A stretch of DNA of 55,690 nucleotides from Thermodesulfobacteriota bacterium (GTDB lineage: Bacteria; Desulfobacterota; DSM-4660; Desulfatiglandales; Desulfatiglandaceae), in assembly GCA_028278625.1 (NCBI GenBank), contig JANQDY010000240.1, positions 1 to 55,690 on the forward strand, in the 5' to 3' direction. Each line of letters begins with the position of its first letter. The stretch's first letter is position 1. Positions 31,773 to 41,353 of this stretch are shown here, piece by piece. Made by a program: the position numbers and the translations under genes. The notes beneath the pieces were generated by a model. It saw only the letters and a list, made by a program, of their open reading frames with translations, was not told the origin of the DNA and did not search any database.

Positions 31773-32930
31773 ATGATCTATCTGGACAACGCGGCCACCA
31801 CCTTTCCAAAGCCTCGTCCGACGCTGGATCGAATGGTCGAGATCTATGCCCGGACAGGGGTTTCCTCCGGCCGGGGCAGTTACGATATGGCCGCGGAAGC
31901 CGAGGAGCGGATTCAAAGGGCCAGAGAAAAGGTGGCCCGCTTTTTTGGCGCGGCCCCTTCGGACCAGGTGGTCTTCGCGAACAATGCCACTGATGCCTTG
32001 AATTTGCTCCTTCAAGGTCTTTTGAGGCCCAAAGACCATGTTGTCAGCACTCGTCTCGAACACAATTCCGTGCTTCGGCCCCTGTACCACTTAAAACAGC
32101 AGGGTCTCATCGAAATCGATCTGGTACCCTTCAATAATGCCGGTTTTGTGGCGTCCGAGCAGGTTGCCGGCATGATGCGCCCCAATACCCGTCTTGTCGT
32201 CATGACCCATGCCTCCAATGTCCTTGGGACTGTTCAGCCGGTTTCGGCCATCGGACGCATCTGCAAAGAACGGGGCATTCCCCTTGTGATCGATGCTGCG
32301 CAAAGTGCGGGGAAGATTTCCATTCATATGGCCGCCTGGGGCGTGTCGGCCCTTGCCTTCACCGGGCACAAATCACTGTACGGGCCCACCGGGATCGGAG
32401 GGTTGGTCTTTGATCCGGCCCTCAACATCGAAGCCACCCGCTTTGGGGGTACCGGGGTGGACTCCGCCAGTCTGGCCCAGACCCCAAGCTTACCCCACCG
32501 TCTGGAGTCTGGGACCCTGAATCTGATGGGCATTATCGGTTTGTGCGAGGGACTTGACTTCGTAATGGAAAAAGGGATCGAGGCGGTGCGAAGACGGGAA
32601 ATGGACCTGCTCAGGATGCTTCGGGACGGCATGAGGCAATTGGATGGGCTTGTTGATATCCACTGCGCCGAGGATCTAACGGACCACGTGGCGGTCCTGA
32701 TGGCCAACATAAAAGGTATGGATCCGGAAGACGTAGGAGCCATCCTGGATGCGGACTTCAAGATCGCCGTCCGCGTCGGACTCCATTGTGCCCCCTTGGT
32801 CCATGAGGACCTGGGCACCAGCCCGAGGGGTGGGGTGAGATTCAGCCTGGGCTGCTTTAACCGGAAAGGGGATATTCAATCCGCCATTGAGGCTGTGACG
32901 CGAATCGCCAAGGGCCGAAAACGCGGTTGA
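31773..32930 (+). CDS. Cysteine desulfurase family protein (aminotransferase class V)
   Basis: A 385-residue PLP enzyme. It begins MIYLDNAATTFPKP; the PLP lysine is in FTGHKSLYGPTG, and the catalytic cysteine in VRVGLHCAPLVHEDLG is followed by SPRGGVRFSLG. This belongs to the SufS/CsdA-like branch that includes proteins near molybdenum hydroxylase genes. It takes sulfur (or selenium) from cysteine to form an enzyme persulfide. ATG 31773 has GGAGG six bases upstream. Together with the TusE-like protein and the two FdhD-like proteins it could supply sulfur to the molybdenum cofactor. Confidence 0.9.
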   Translation: MIYLDNAATTFPKPRPTLDRMVEIYARTGVSSGRGSYDMAAEAEERIQRAREKVARFFGAAPSDQVVFANNATDALNLLLQGLLRPKDHVVSTRLEHNSVLRPLYHLKQQGLIEIDLVPFNNAGFVASEQVAGMMRPNTRLVVMTHASNVLGTVQPVSAIGRICKERGIPLVIDAAQSAGKISIHMAAWGVSALAFTGHKSLYGPTGIGGLVFDPALNIEATRFGGTGVDSASLAQTPSLPHRLESGTLNLMGIIGLCEGLDFVMEKGIEAVRRREMDLLRMLRDGMRQLDGLVDIHCAEDLTDHVAVLMANIKGMDPEDVGAILDADFKIAVRVGLHCAPLVHEDLGTSPRGGVRFSLGCFNRKGDIQSAIEAVTRIAKGRKRG

Positions 32931-33003
32931 AGGGGTTTTCCATTCCGAAAATTCCGGCGACAACAGACCCGTGCTCCAAGCCCGGCCAACGCTTTTTGAA
33001 GCA

Positions 33004-33813
33004 TTAATACCTCACCAGTTGCTTTGCAAGAGACGACAGGTGAACCGGAACCCTTTTGGACTCCGCCAGTGCCAGGGTCAGGTTGATGTCTTTGTAAAGA
33101 AGATCGAGGGTGCCCCCTTCCACATATTGATCCTTCCAGGCGGCGACCACATCCCAGTTTTCGATGATCCAGCTGTTACCCGTGCTCTCCTTGATCAGGC
33201 CGAAGAGCTTGTCAAGATCGAGATCCAGGCTTTCGGCAAGGGCCTTGGCTTCATGGGCCGCACACATGTGGATCAAGAGGAGCAGGTTGTTGATGAGTTT
33301 GGCGCATTGCCCGGACCCGGCGCCTCCCATATAGTACAACTCTCTGCCCATGACCCGGAAAACGGGTTTATGGGTTTCAAAAACCTCCCTGGAACCGCCG
33401 ATCATGATGGTCAGGTCTCCCGATTCGGCCCTTTGCCTGGCCCCGCTGACCGGGGCGTCCAGCATGTGAACTCCCTGGTCTCCGGCCTTTTCCGCCAGTC
33501 CCATCATGAGGACCGGATCGATGGTGGACATGACCGCAACGGCATCATCGGGCCGGGCCCCCGTCAATATCCCGTGGTCCCCCAAAATCACCTGTTTCAC
33601 CTGGGCGGGCGTGCGGACAATCACCATGATGAATCGGGCGTTGCGCGCCATTTCTTCCGGGGAACCGGCGACCCTTGCCCCCTCCTTTTCCAGAATGCCC
33701 ACGGGTTCGGGATTCGTGTCCAGCACAAAGACCGGGTAACCGGCTCTGATGAGATTCCTGGCCATGGGGAGGCCCATTTCACCGATCCCTATGAGTCCGA
33801 CGGGAAGGTCCAT
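33004..33813 (-). CDS. Beta-hydroxyacid dehydrogenase (3-hydroxyisobutyrate dehydrogenase-like)
   Basis: A 269-residue NAD(P)-dependent enzyme. The Rossmann motif is VGLIGIGEMGLPMARNLI; DAPVSGARQRAESGDL is the substrate signature and the catalytic lysine is in GSGQCAKLINNLLL. The family oxidises 3-hydroxyisobutyrate, tartronate semialdehyde and similar small acids. ATG 33813 follows AAGGAG at nine bases; frames upstream are unlike the family. It is downstream of an MmgE/PrpD gene in the same orientation, 100 bases away, perhaps one operon. Confidence 0.88.
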   Translation of the reverse strand: MDLPVGLIGIGEMGLPMARNLIRAGYPVFVLDTNPEPVGILEKEGARVAGSPEEMARNARFIMVIVRTPAQVKQVILGDHGILTGARPDDAVAVMSTIDPVLMMGLAEKAGDQGVHMLDAPVSGARQRAESGDLTIMIGGSREVFETHKPVFRVMGRELYYMGGAGSGQCAKLINNLLLLIHMCAAHEAKALAESLDLDLDKLFGLIKESTGNSWIIENWDVVAAWKDQYVEGGTLDLLYKDINLTLALAESKRVPVHLSSLAKQLVRY

Positions 33814-33913
33814 TCCACAGTTCTCCTTGTTCTGGGCGGATGCCCTTTTTTGCGTCGCCATGCAGTTCCGGCGCCCGGGCAAGGCGCATCACAGGCCCGC
33901 CGCCGGATACGCT

Positions 33914-35248
33914 CTAACCGGATATCAAAATGCCGTTGAGCAGCGGGGTCGGATCTTGGACAGTATCAAGTCCGGCCAGCAATTCCCACGTCTCTGTGGT
34001 TCCTTCCTCCGTGAGCACCCCAAGGGTGTATTTGTCGTAAAGGGCTTTGAATTCCCGGTCGGTCAGGGGGAACCGGGGGCCGCCGCGGGCCTGTTCCCGT
34101 TCCCGGACCACGGTTTCCCCGCTGTTTAAACGAACCTCCAATTTGGCCGTGCCGCTCATGAATTCAGCCGGCCACTCGGGATGAAGGGTTACGGATGTTT
34201 TTGTCCACGCCTGTTGAAAGCGGGGGTCCTCCAGCTTTTCCCTTGTGAAATGATGGCTGTCCACGTCTCCGTCCACTAAAAGGGCCGCCATGATATGATG
34301 AAAGCTGAACCGGGCGTCTTCCGTGTCCGTGGGGAAAGGCCGGTTACAGGTGAAGTCCACCGGACCCACGTGGATTCCAATGTGCTCCACATCCGCAGCC
34401 GACAGGGCACGGTCCGCCAGTACATCCAGCATCATGTCGATGTGCCTGTGGGTCAAAAAACAGCAAGGGTATTTTTTCACCCAGATTTCGTGGACCCGCC
34501 AGGGAGGGCGTCCCAGGCCCTCCGCCACACGGACCGGGTCCACGTCCATCCCCGCGCACAGGTCCTGAATCCATTTTTCCAGGTCCGGATTTCCGGTCAA
34601 ACCCCGTTGGGCCAGCAGCGCTGCCGTGAGCCCGTCCCTGCAGGCGCCCGCGGATTCGATGTAGTGGGCATCCGTTCCGAAATTGATGATGAATCCGCTT
34701 GCCCGTCCCAATGCAATGCCCACGGCGTTTGTCATCTGATTCTGATTGAGGTTGAGCGCTACGCCGGCGGTCACGGCCGCACCGACCACCCCGTAAAAGG
34801 GAAGGTCCGTATACCCTTTACCGGACAAAGTAAACATGCCGACCCGGTTCATGATTTCGAGTCCCAGGGAAGAGGCCCGGATCATATCCCTGCCGGAAAG
34901 CCCCAGCTTTTCCATCAGGGGGAAAATGACCGGAAATACCGTAATATCGCTGGTGGCCGACGGAAACTGGTCGTCCTCCAGTTCCGCCGCATGACAGGTG
35001 ATGCCGTTCACGAAAACCGCATCTTCCAGAGAGCACCGAACACCGGTCCCAACAATGCCCGCTTCCGGTGCACCTCCCCGGGATAACACATAATCGACCG
35101 CCTGTTTGCCGGCCCTTGTGCGAGCCCCTAAGAGCATGGCGGCCACGATTTTGGATGTGAGGTGCTTTGTAAAGGTAACGGTTTCTTGTGGAATATCTTC
35201 AAACCGGGTTTCACAGACAAATCGGGCCAGATCATCCATCAGGGGCAT
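33914..35248 (-). CDS. MmgE/PrpD family protein
   Basis: A 444-residue protein of the 2-methylcitrate dehydratase (PrpD/MmgE) family. Family parts are NGITCHAAELEDDQF, PFYGVVGAAVTAGVAL, GTDAHYIESAGACRDGL and KKYPCCFLTHRHID. The family includes 2-methylcitrate dehydratase, cis-aconitate decarboxylase and epimerases, so the substrate is open. ATG 35248 has GGAGGAG six bases upstream; an upstream ATG at 35314 is less likely. No prpB, prpC or aconitase gene is nearby, which argues against a classic methylcitrate cycle here. Confidence 0.85.
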   Translation of the reverse strand: MPLMDDLARFVCETRFEDIPQETVTFTKHLTSKIVAAMLLGARTRAGKQAVDYVLSRGGAPEAGIVGTGVRCSLEDAVFVNGITCHAAELEDDQFPSATSDITVFPVIFPLMEKLGLSGRDMIRASSLGLEIMNRVGMFTLSGKGYTDLPFYGVVGAAVTAGVALNLNQNQMTNAVGIALGRASGFIINFGTDAHYIESAGACRDGLTAALLAQRGLTGNPDLEKWIQDLCAGMDVDPVRVAEGLGRPPWRVHEIWVKKYPCCFLTHRHIDMMLDVLADRALSAADVEHIGIHVGPVDFTCNRPFPTDTEDARFSFHHIMAALLVDGDVDSHHFTREKLEDPRFQQAWTKTSVTLHPEWPAEFMSGTAKLEVRLNSGETVVREREQARGGPRFPLTDREFKALYDKYTLGVLTEEGTTETWELLAGLDTVQDPTPLLNGILISG

Positions 35249-35378
35249 GGGGAACTCCTCCGCGGCGGTCGCTTTTCCATTTGGGGGATGAGACATCTCC
35301 TTATTGTGGGGCAAGTGTAGGAAAACCGATGTGTTGGGTCAAGGGAAAAGGGCCCCCGAACCGAAGGATCCATGAGCG

Positions 35379-36368
35379 CTATAACCGATAGCAGGCCCCT
35401 GATTTCAGAACCGTGACATGGGCTTCCAGTTCCTGTTCCATCCGTTTTTGTGAATGGGCACAGCAATCGTGACGGCTCAACAGCAATTTTTTAAGGCCTG
35501 CGCCCCTTAACACTTGAATGGTTTGATCCAGATCGCGATCGGTAATTCTTCTCCACGGTGGTTTTCCCGTCCCCCATATCATCTGAACCTTCAACCCCGG
35601 TTTCCGTAAAGGACTGTCGGTCACCGGCAGGTGCAGTCCACCACAGACGGCATAAACGGGCGTGTTTGAGATGCGCCTGACCATCTCAAGGATTTTATGA
35701 ATGGTGGGATGGCCGCACCCGGTTACGACCACCAGCCCTCTGTTTTTGAGATGGCAGACCAGGGCCTGTTCCTCTGTGCGGCCCATTAGGAACAGGCTTC
35801 TGGACAAAGGCCCCGTGGTGGCCATGCCCGCCCCGATCAACCGGGGCCCTTCCACGACCCGTGGTTCAAACCCGTCGGCCGAGGCCCTGGCCGGCAGGAA
35901 GCAGGGCTTGTGGTTGGGGGGGCCAAAACAGGCGGGCCAGATGAGCCGATTCTCACGCACCGCCTTGAATCCTCCCATGTGATCCGGGTGCAAATGGGAT
36001 ATGACCAGGGCATCCACATGATTTAAGGTGAAATTGAGCCTTTTGGCATTGTCTTTAAGGCCCGGTTCCTCAGGTCCAAACCCAATATCATACAGAACCG
36101 AACCCTTGTCCGTCTCAATCATGTAGGAGATCCCCGGTGCGCCTTGAAAACCCGGCTCGCTCTTTTCTTCCAACAATACGGTCAGCTTCAGGTATTCAAG
36201 TTCAGGAAGCAAAATGGGGGAGGCCCTCTCCAGACGCTGCCGGTTCAGGTTGCGGACCATGGAAATATCTTCGGCAAAGCGATAATTTCTAATTGACAGG
36301 ACCGGTAATAAAACCGGGGAGGCAATTGCCAATGCGGGCCACCAGGCCGGGGATATTCGAGGGGTCAT
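35379..36368 (-). CDS. Membrane-anchored MBL-fold hydrolase
   Basis: A 329-residue protein with an N-terminal hydrophobic helix (WWPALAIASPVLLPVL) followed by a metallo-beta-lactamase domain. Zinc-binding residues are in VISHLHPDHMGGF, with further His in VVTGCGHPTIHKI and VCGGLHLPV. The sequence around these is closest to the dihydropterin-ribofuranosyl-aminobenzene phosphate synthase-like MBL subgroup, whose members vary in function. AAGGA lies five bases before the ATG. It is divergent from a sigma-54 activator gene; their shared 218-base gap has a palindrome. Confidence 0.8.
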   Translation of the reverse strand: MTPRISPAWWPALAIASPVLLPVLSIRNYRFAEDISMVRNLNRQRLERASPILLPELEYLKLTVLLEEKSEPGFQGAPGISYMIETDKGSVLYDIGFGPEEPGLKDNAKRLNFTLNHVDALVISHLHPDHMGGFKAVRENRLIWPACFGPPNHKPCFLPARASADGFEPRVVEGPRLIGAGMATTGPLSRSLFLMGRTEEQALVCHLKNRGLVVVTGCGHPTIHKILEMVRRISNTPVYAVCGGLHLPVTDSPLRKPGLKVQMIWGTGKPPWRRITDRDLDQTIQVLRGAGLKKLLLSRHDCCAHSQKRMEQELEAHVTVLKSGACYRL

Positions 36369-36489
36369 GGGTTTCCTTTCTGATCCGATGTTCGATCTTT
36401 CATTTCAGTTTCAGCCATTACTTCCTTCCTTAGAGCAAATAGGATGCCGAAAAAAAATTCATTTAATTTCAATAAATTAAAGCTATGAG

Positions 36490-36548
36490 ATATGGAATTA
36501 TGAAATACGACAAAAAGCGATTGACATATACGGTATTTAATTCCATAT
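36490..36548. promoter_or_regulatory. Inverted repeat and promoter between MBL hydrolase and sigma-54 activator
   Basis: ATATGGAATTA (36490-36500) is the exact reverse complement of TAATTCCATAT (36538-36548). TTGACA lies between (36521-36526), with a poor -10-like CATATA at 36544-36549. The arrangement suggests an operator over the promoter of the rightward activator gene. Confidence 0.45.
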
Positions 36549-36586
36549 ATTGACGTATTTGTTGATTCCTTTTCCAGGCAATAATT

Positions 36587-38134
36587 ATGACATTGAAACA
36601 GGCTGATTTCTTCAGGGAAGCAACGTTGCGCGTTTGCGGCAGCCTCAATATTGAAACGGTTATGTGCCAGAGCGTCCTTTTTCTGAGCCAATTCATGCCC
36701 GCTGATCAGCTGATCCTCACCTACTATGATCAAAAGCTGAACGGGATACGAAGCATTGCCAGGGCCAGTGCCCAAGCCTGCCGGACGGATGATCCCCTGA
36801 TTCAAATGCCTCCGGAGTTTGATTTGGGTGAAAGAATCAAAGGGCTGCCCCGAACACATATCTGTCATGACACGGAAAAGGAGCCCATCAACCACAGACT
36901 TGCAACGGTCTATGGCCTTAAAGGATATTCCCTTCTGCAAATGTTTCTTGAAACCCGGGAACGGAAATTCGGCCTCGGTCACCTGACCCTTTGTGCCAAG
37001 GGGAAGAACCGATACAGCCGGGAAGACCTGGATCTCTTTACCCTGATCAAAGAACCGTTTACCATGGCATCCGCCAATGTTTTGCAGCACCGCAAGCTGC
37101 TTGAACTCAATCAAACCCTGGAAGACGACAACCGGTATTTCAGGCGGGAGCTGCAGGATTTGGCGGGCCACGCCATCATCGGAGGGGAAGGGGGGCTGAA
37201 AAATGTGATGGGCCTGGTCTCCCAGGTTTCATCCAAAACCAGTCCGGTCCTTTTGAGCGGGGAAACCGGCGTGGGCAAGGATATCATTGCCAATGCCATC
37301 CATGCATTGTCCCGTCGGTCCAATGCCCCGTTTATCAAGGTCAATTGCGGCGCCATTCCGGATACCCTGATTGATACGGAGCTTTTTGGCCATGAAAAGG
37401 GGGCCTTCACCGGTGCCGTCCGCAAAAAGCGGGGAAGGTTTGAAAGGGCAAATCATGGAACCATCTTCCTGGATGAGATCGGCGAACTTCCCCTTCAGGC
37501 CCAGGTCAGGCTCCTGAGGGTCCTTCAGAACAAAGAGATCGAGCGGATCGGCGGGACTGAACTGATTGAGCTGGACATTCGGGTGATTGCGGCGACGAAC
37601 AAGAACCTTGAAAAGCACCTCAACCAAACCTTCAGGGAAGACTTGTGGTACCGTCTGAATGTCTTTCCCATTTCCATTCCGCCGCTCAGGCAAAGGAGAA
37701 TGGACATTATCCCGCTGGCCAACCATTTGATCAAAAAGAAATCCATGGAATTGCAGCTAAACCTGTCACCCAAGCTCTCCATTGCAACCATTGACCGGCT
37801 CATGGAATACCGCTGGCCCGGCAATGTCCGGGAATTGGAGAATCTCATTGAACGGGCCCTGATCATCAACGAGGGAGAAGTGCTGGAAATCGATCCATTC
37901 TCCCATACAAAAGAGACACCGTCCCCCGTCACTCAGAAACCCCCACAAGACTCGCTAAGACTGGACGACGTCGTCACCGGACATATCGAGAAGGTGCTGA
38001 ACATGACCGATGGAAAGATCCACGGGCCCGGCGGCGCGGCGGAGATCCTTGACGTGAATGCCGGTACCTTGAGGAACCGGATGAAAAAACTGAGCATACC
38101 CTTCGGCCGCAAGCGGAAGCATTGGAGCGCTTAA
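36587..38134 (+). CDS. Sigma-54-dependent activator with GAF-like sensor
   Basis: A 515-residue enhancer-binding protein. The N-terminal 170 residues look like a GAF sensor (NorR/FhlA type). The AAA+ domain runs from about 190 to 425, with Walker A GETGVGKD, the sigma-54 contact loop ELFGHEKGAFTGAV, Walker B GTIFLDEIGELP and RYRWPGNVRELENLIERAL-like region YRWPGNVRELEN. A Fis-type helix-turn-helix closes the protein (VNAGTLRNRMKKL). It activates sigma-54 promoters on an unknown cue. Likely targets are the neighbouring hydrolase genes, but no -24/-12 promoter was identified with confidence. Confidence 0.93.
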   Translation: MTLKQADFFREATLRVCGSLNIETVMCQSVLFLSQFMPADQLILTYYDQKLNGIRSIARASAQACRTDDPLIQMPPEFDLGERIKGLPRTHICHDTEKEPINHRLATVYGLKGYSLLQMFLETRERKFGLGHLTLCAKGKNRYSREDLDLFTLIKEPFTMASANVLQHRKLLELNQTLEDDNRYFRRELQDLAGHAIIGGEGGLKNVMGLVSQVSSKTSPVLLSGETGVGKDIIANAIHALSRRSNAPFIKVNCGAIPDTLIDTELFGHEKGAFTGAVRKKRGRFERANHGTIFLDEIGELPLQAQVRLLRVLQNKEIERIGGTELIELDIRVIAATNKNLEKHLNQTFREDLWYRLNVFPISIPPLRQRRMDIIPLANHLIKKKSMELQLNLSPKLSIATIDRLMEYRWPGNVRELENLIERALIINEGEVLEIDPFSHTKETPSPVTQKPPQDSLRLDDVVTGHIEKVLNMTDGKIHGPGGAAEILDVNAGTLRNRMKKLSIPFGRKRKHWSA

Positions 38135-38167
38135 GGTTAATTGGCGCCTGTAATTGTTCACGAAGCC

Positions 38168-39262
38168 TTATTCACATACGATTGTGTTGGGATAGGTCTT
38201 GATCAGTTGGGTAATCCTGGGTGAGAATCGATAGATTTTGGCGACAATGTCCATAAAATCTCCGTAAGCCTTGGGGTCATAGGGCATCAAATTGGCGTTG
38301 ACCGATCCTTCATGGGTTGATTCAAGATCGGTGAAGCGCATGGGATCTTTACAGGAAAAGGAAAGACCCCTGAAGTCGATGGCTCGGATGTTTTGGTTTT
38401 TGCGAGTCCTGTAATAGATTTTTCCGCTCTTGGAATCATATACGATTTGCCATTTTGTATACCCCCCTATTTTTGCCACATCGAGCATACGGAACACATT
38501 ATCCACATGGGTGTTATTCTCTTTCATTTCATAGGCCACGCGGACAAAGCGGTCTTTGCCTTCACTTCCCTGGCCAGCGGTCCGGTCGCCTCCGAACCCC
38601 TCATGTTTTTTCAAATGGTCGATGCATTCGGCATAGGCATATGTGTCCACAAAGGCCTTGACCGGCAATCCCTTGCCCGTGTGCAGTATGGTTTCATTGT
38701 TCATGAAATCAATGGAGACGCATTCCCCGTTTCCGTCGCAGACAAAGTAGTGTAGACCGAATCGGGATGTGGGGGATTCAATCCTTATGGCTTTAACCAC
38801 ATTGAGCACCTGATCCACGGTTTCACAGGTATCCAGAATATACTGTTTCCATTGGACCTGTGCGATGGCGGGGCGTGCATCCTTTTCAGGGTATTTTGCA
38901 CGGGGAAATATGAACCCCTGAACCGACAGGCCCGCTTCATTGATACCGAAATTGGGCAGATCCCACCCTGCCTGATTGATGGTGACGCTCCCGAAACGGG
39001 AGACCCATTCTGCCGGGTTTTCAGCGCCCAGATAGGCGATCATGGCTTTTTTGGATATCCCCCTTTTGTTTACGATGATAATGCCTTCCGATCCGGGCCA
39101 CTCAAAATTTCTCGCAAATACGTAATGGTCTCCTTCTTTCATGTACAGGCCCGTGCATGAATGGCTGAAACCGTAAAAGGTTGTAATGAGCGTTGCGACA
39201 ATGACGCTCATCAAAAGGCAAGGGCACGATGAACGAATTCCTCGGGTTAATTTGTTGGCCAT
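38168..39262 (-). CDS. Exported Ntn-hydrolase, choloylglycine hydrolase-like
   Basis: A 364-residue protein with a signal peptide (CLLMSVIVATLITTFYGFSHS) that ends directly before Cys-Thr-Gly-Leu-Tyr. That cysteine would be the N-terminal nucleophile after cleavage, as in choloylglycine/penicillin V acylase-like linear amide hydrolases. Other conserved parts are FARNFEW, NQAGWDLPNFGINEAGLSV and WQIVYDSKSGKIYYRT. Such enzymes cut linear amides, including bile salts and acyl-homoserine lactones. ATG 39262 follows GGAG by nine bases. Two sigma-54 activator genes flank it. Confidence 0.85.
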   Translation of the reverse strand: MANKLTRGIRSSCPCLLMSVIVATLITTFYGFSHSCTGLYMKEGDHYVFARNFEWPGSEGIIIVNKRGISKKAMIAYLGAENPAEWVSRFGSVTINQAGWDLPNFGINEAGLSVQGFIFPRAKYPEKDARPAIAQVQWKQYILDTCETVDQVLNVVKAIRIESPTSRFGLHYFVCDGNGECVSIDFMNNETILHTGKGLPVKAFVDTYAYAECIDHLKKHEGFGGDRTAGQGSEGKDRFVRVAYEMKENNTHVDNVFRMLDVAKIGGYTKWQIVYDSKSGKIYYRTRKNQNIRAIDFRGLSFSCKDPMRFTDLESTHEGSVNANLMPYDPKAYGDFMDIVAKIYRFSPRITQLIKTYPNTIVCE

Positions 39263-39568
39263 GGTAGGGGTCTCCAAAGAGTTACCTGATTTTCATATGA
39301 ATATACCATGAGGAAGATTGATACATCACCCATTTGGAGGATAGGGAGAATGAAAGGGGGAATGGTCGGTTCTCTTTAAAGCGTCTGTTTTCTGACACCA
39401 TATCCAAAGAGGGAAAAGGGATTGTATGTTTTATCTTATTGTTATTGTTACGTTAATATTAGATGTGTTTTTTGTGGGGTTTTGCATGGTTCTTGCATAT
39501 CTTGATAATCCAGGTGTTTGATTTCATGAATCTATTAACCCTTGTGAACAGAAAGGGAGAAACCCGTT
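39263..39568. other. Intergenic stretch between Ntn-hydrolase and activator gene
   Basis: This 306-base AT-rich stretch lies between divergent genes and must hold both promoters. I see no clear -24/-12 site: a GG-TGC run near 39483-39500 has the wrong spacing. No gene is apparent. A ribosome site GGGAG is at its right end. Confidence 0.5.
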
Positions 39569-41353
39569 TTGAATATTATCGATTGTACGCCCATTGCGCA
39601 GTTTGCCATCGATCCGGATCATAGAATTACCCATTGGAACCATGCCTGCGAATTGTTGACGGGGTATGAATCAGAGGAGATGGTCGGAACCGATGGGCAA
39701 TGGATCCCCTTTTATCCGGTTAAACGCCCGGTTCTGGCCGACCTCATCGTGGATGATCAAATCGAAAAACTGGAGACCATTTATAAAGGGAAGAAGGCCC
39801 GGAAATCGGATGTGATACCGAATGCCTGGCAGGCCACCGACTATTTTGAGAATATGGGGGGGAGGCACCGTCATATCTTTTTTGTGGCCGCGCCCGCCAT
39901 CGATTCAAAAGGGAAACTGGTGGGTGCCGTGGAAACCCTTCAGGATATTACCGAGCGGGTTCAGACGGAAACGGATCTCGTGTCCAGTGAAAAACGGTAT
40001 CGCATGCTCACTGAAAAAGTGGCCGATGGGATTATCCTTCTGCAGAACAATAGATTGATGTTCGCAAACCGCGTCTCCGCAAAAATTCTCGGGTATGACA
40101 GTCAAGAAAGGCTGATCGGCCAGAGGATCGAGGTTTTCATCGCCCCTGATTACAGATCGGCTTTCAGGAAGATGAGCCAGGGCTTCAAGACCGGGGAGTT
40201 TCATGAAAAAACGGTCAAGATGAAGTGCCTGAAGATGGACGGCACCGAGATCTGGCTGGAAGCCCACAATGAATTCATTCAATGGGAGGGAAAGCCGGCG
40301 GTTCTGGCAACACTACAGGATATCACCGAAAGCAGAACCAGGGAGATGGCCATGCACGCGGAAGCGGCATGCCTCAGAAAAGAGAATAAACGGTTGAAAG
40401 CCGCTTCCCGGGATCGATACCGTTTGGGAGATCTCATCGGCAAAAGCCACGCCATGCAGGAGGTGTATGATGTTATCCTCAAGGCCGCTGCAACGGACGA
40501 GAACGTTATCATCACGGGGGAATCCGGAACGGGAAAAGAACTGGTGGCCCGGGCCATATATGAGATGAGCGATCGAAAAAGGGGCGAGTTCGTGCCGGTG
40601 AACTGCGGTGCCATCCCTGAGACGCTCATGGAAAGTGAGTTCTTCGGGTACAAAAGAGGGGCCTTTACCGGAGCCGTGACCGATACCCACGGATACCTGG
40701 CACTTGCCCATGGGGGTGTTCTTTTTCTGGATGAGGTGGGTGACCTCCCCGTGATGATTCAGGTGAAATTGCTTCGCGCCATTGAGGGGAACGGATACAC
40801 GCCGGTTGGAAGTTCCCGGACCGAGCCGTCCGATTGCCGCATTGTGGCGGCAACCCATAAGGATCTCAATGAACTGGTCCGTAACGGCCTGATGAGGGAA
40901 GACTTTTTCTATCGCATGCACGTGATTCCCGTTTGTATGCCCGCACTGAGAGATCGAAAAGAGGATATTCCCTTGTTGGTGGAGCATTTCCTTAAGAAGC
41001 ACGACAAAGACGGAAAATGTCCTCCCCTTTCTGGGGGGGCCATGGATATTCTCGCCGATCATGACTGGCCCGGCAATGTTCGGGAACTGGAGAACTTGTT
41101 ACGCCGGTATCTTGCCGTGGGGCAGTTTGATTTTCCGATAATGGAGGATTTCTTCCGTCCCATGGAGAAATTCGCAACCAAGGTCACGGGATTGTCCAAA
41201 ATGAGTCTGACGGCCGCGGTTCTGGATTTTGAGAAACGGGTGGTGGTCAATGCCCTTCATCAGAATCGATGGCACAAGGCCAAAGCGGCTGCCTTTTTGG
41301 GCATTTCAAGAAGAACGCTTTTCAGGAAAATTAAAACCCTCGAGCTATCCTAG
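39569..41353 (+). CDS. PAS-domain sigma-54-dependent activator
   Basis: A 594-residue enhancer-binding protein starting at TTG 39569 (GGGAG nine bases upstream). Two PAS domains occupy about residues 1-135 and 140-255 (ending TLQDITERVQTE and TLQDITESRTRE). The AAA+ domain follows with GESGTGKE, EFFGYKRGAFTGAV and GGVLFLDEVGDLP. A Fis-type helix-turn-helix ends it (KAKAAAFLGISRRTLFRKI). The PAS parts may sense redox state or a small ligand. It is transcribed away from the Ntn-hydrolase gene. Confidence 0.92.
   Translation: MNIIDCTPIAQFAIDPDHRITHWNHACELLTGYESEEMVGTDGQWIPFYPVKRPVLADLIVDDQIEKLETIYKGKKARKSDVIPNAWQATDYFENMGGRHRHIFFVAAPAIDSKGKLVGAVETLQDITERVQTETDLVSSEKRYRMLTEKVADGIILLQNNRLMFANRVSAKILGYDSQERLIGQRIEVFIAPDYRSAFRKMSQGFKTGEFHEKTVKMKCLKMDGTEIWLEAHNEFIQWEGKPAVLATLQDITESRTREMAMHAEAACLRKENKRLKAASRDRYRLGDLIGKSHAMQEVYDVILKAAATDENVIITGESGTGKELVARAIYEMSDRKRGEFVPVNCGAIPETLMESEFFGYKRGAFTGAVTDTHGYLALAHGGVLFLDEVGDLPVMIQVKLLRAIEGNGYTPVGSSRTEPSDCRIVAATHKDLNELVRNGLMREDFFYRMHVIPVCMPALRDRKEDIPLLVEHFLKKHDKDGKCPPLSGGAMDILADHDWPGNVRELENLLRRYLAVGQFDFPIMEDFFRPMEKFATKVTGLSKMSLTAAVLDFEKRVVVNALHQNRWHKAKAAAFLGISRRTLFRKIKTLELS

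Noticed and set aside
39483..39500. Sigma-54 -24/-12 site before the second activator
   Set aside because: GG and GC are not separated by the required ten bases in any alignment tried.
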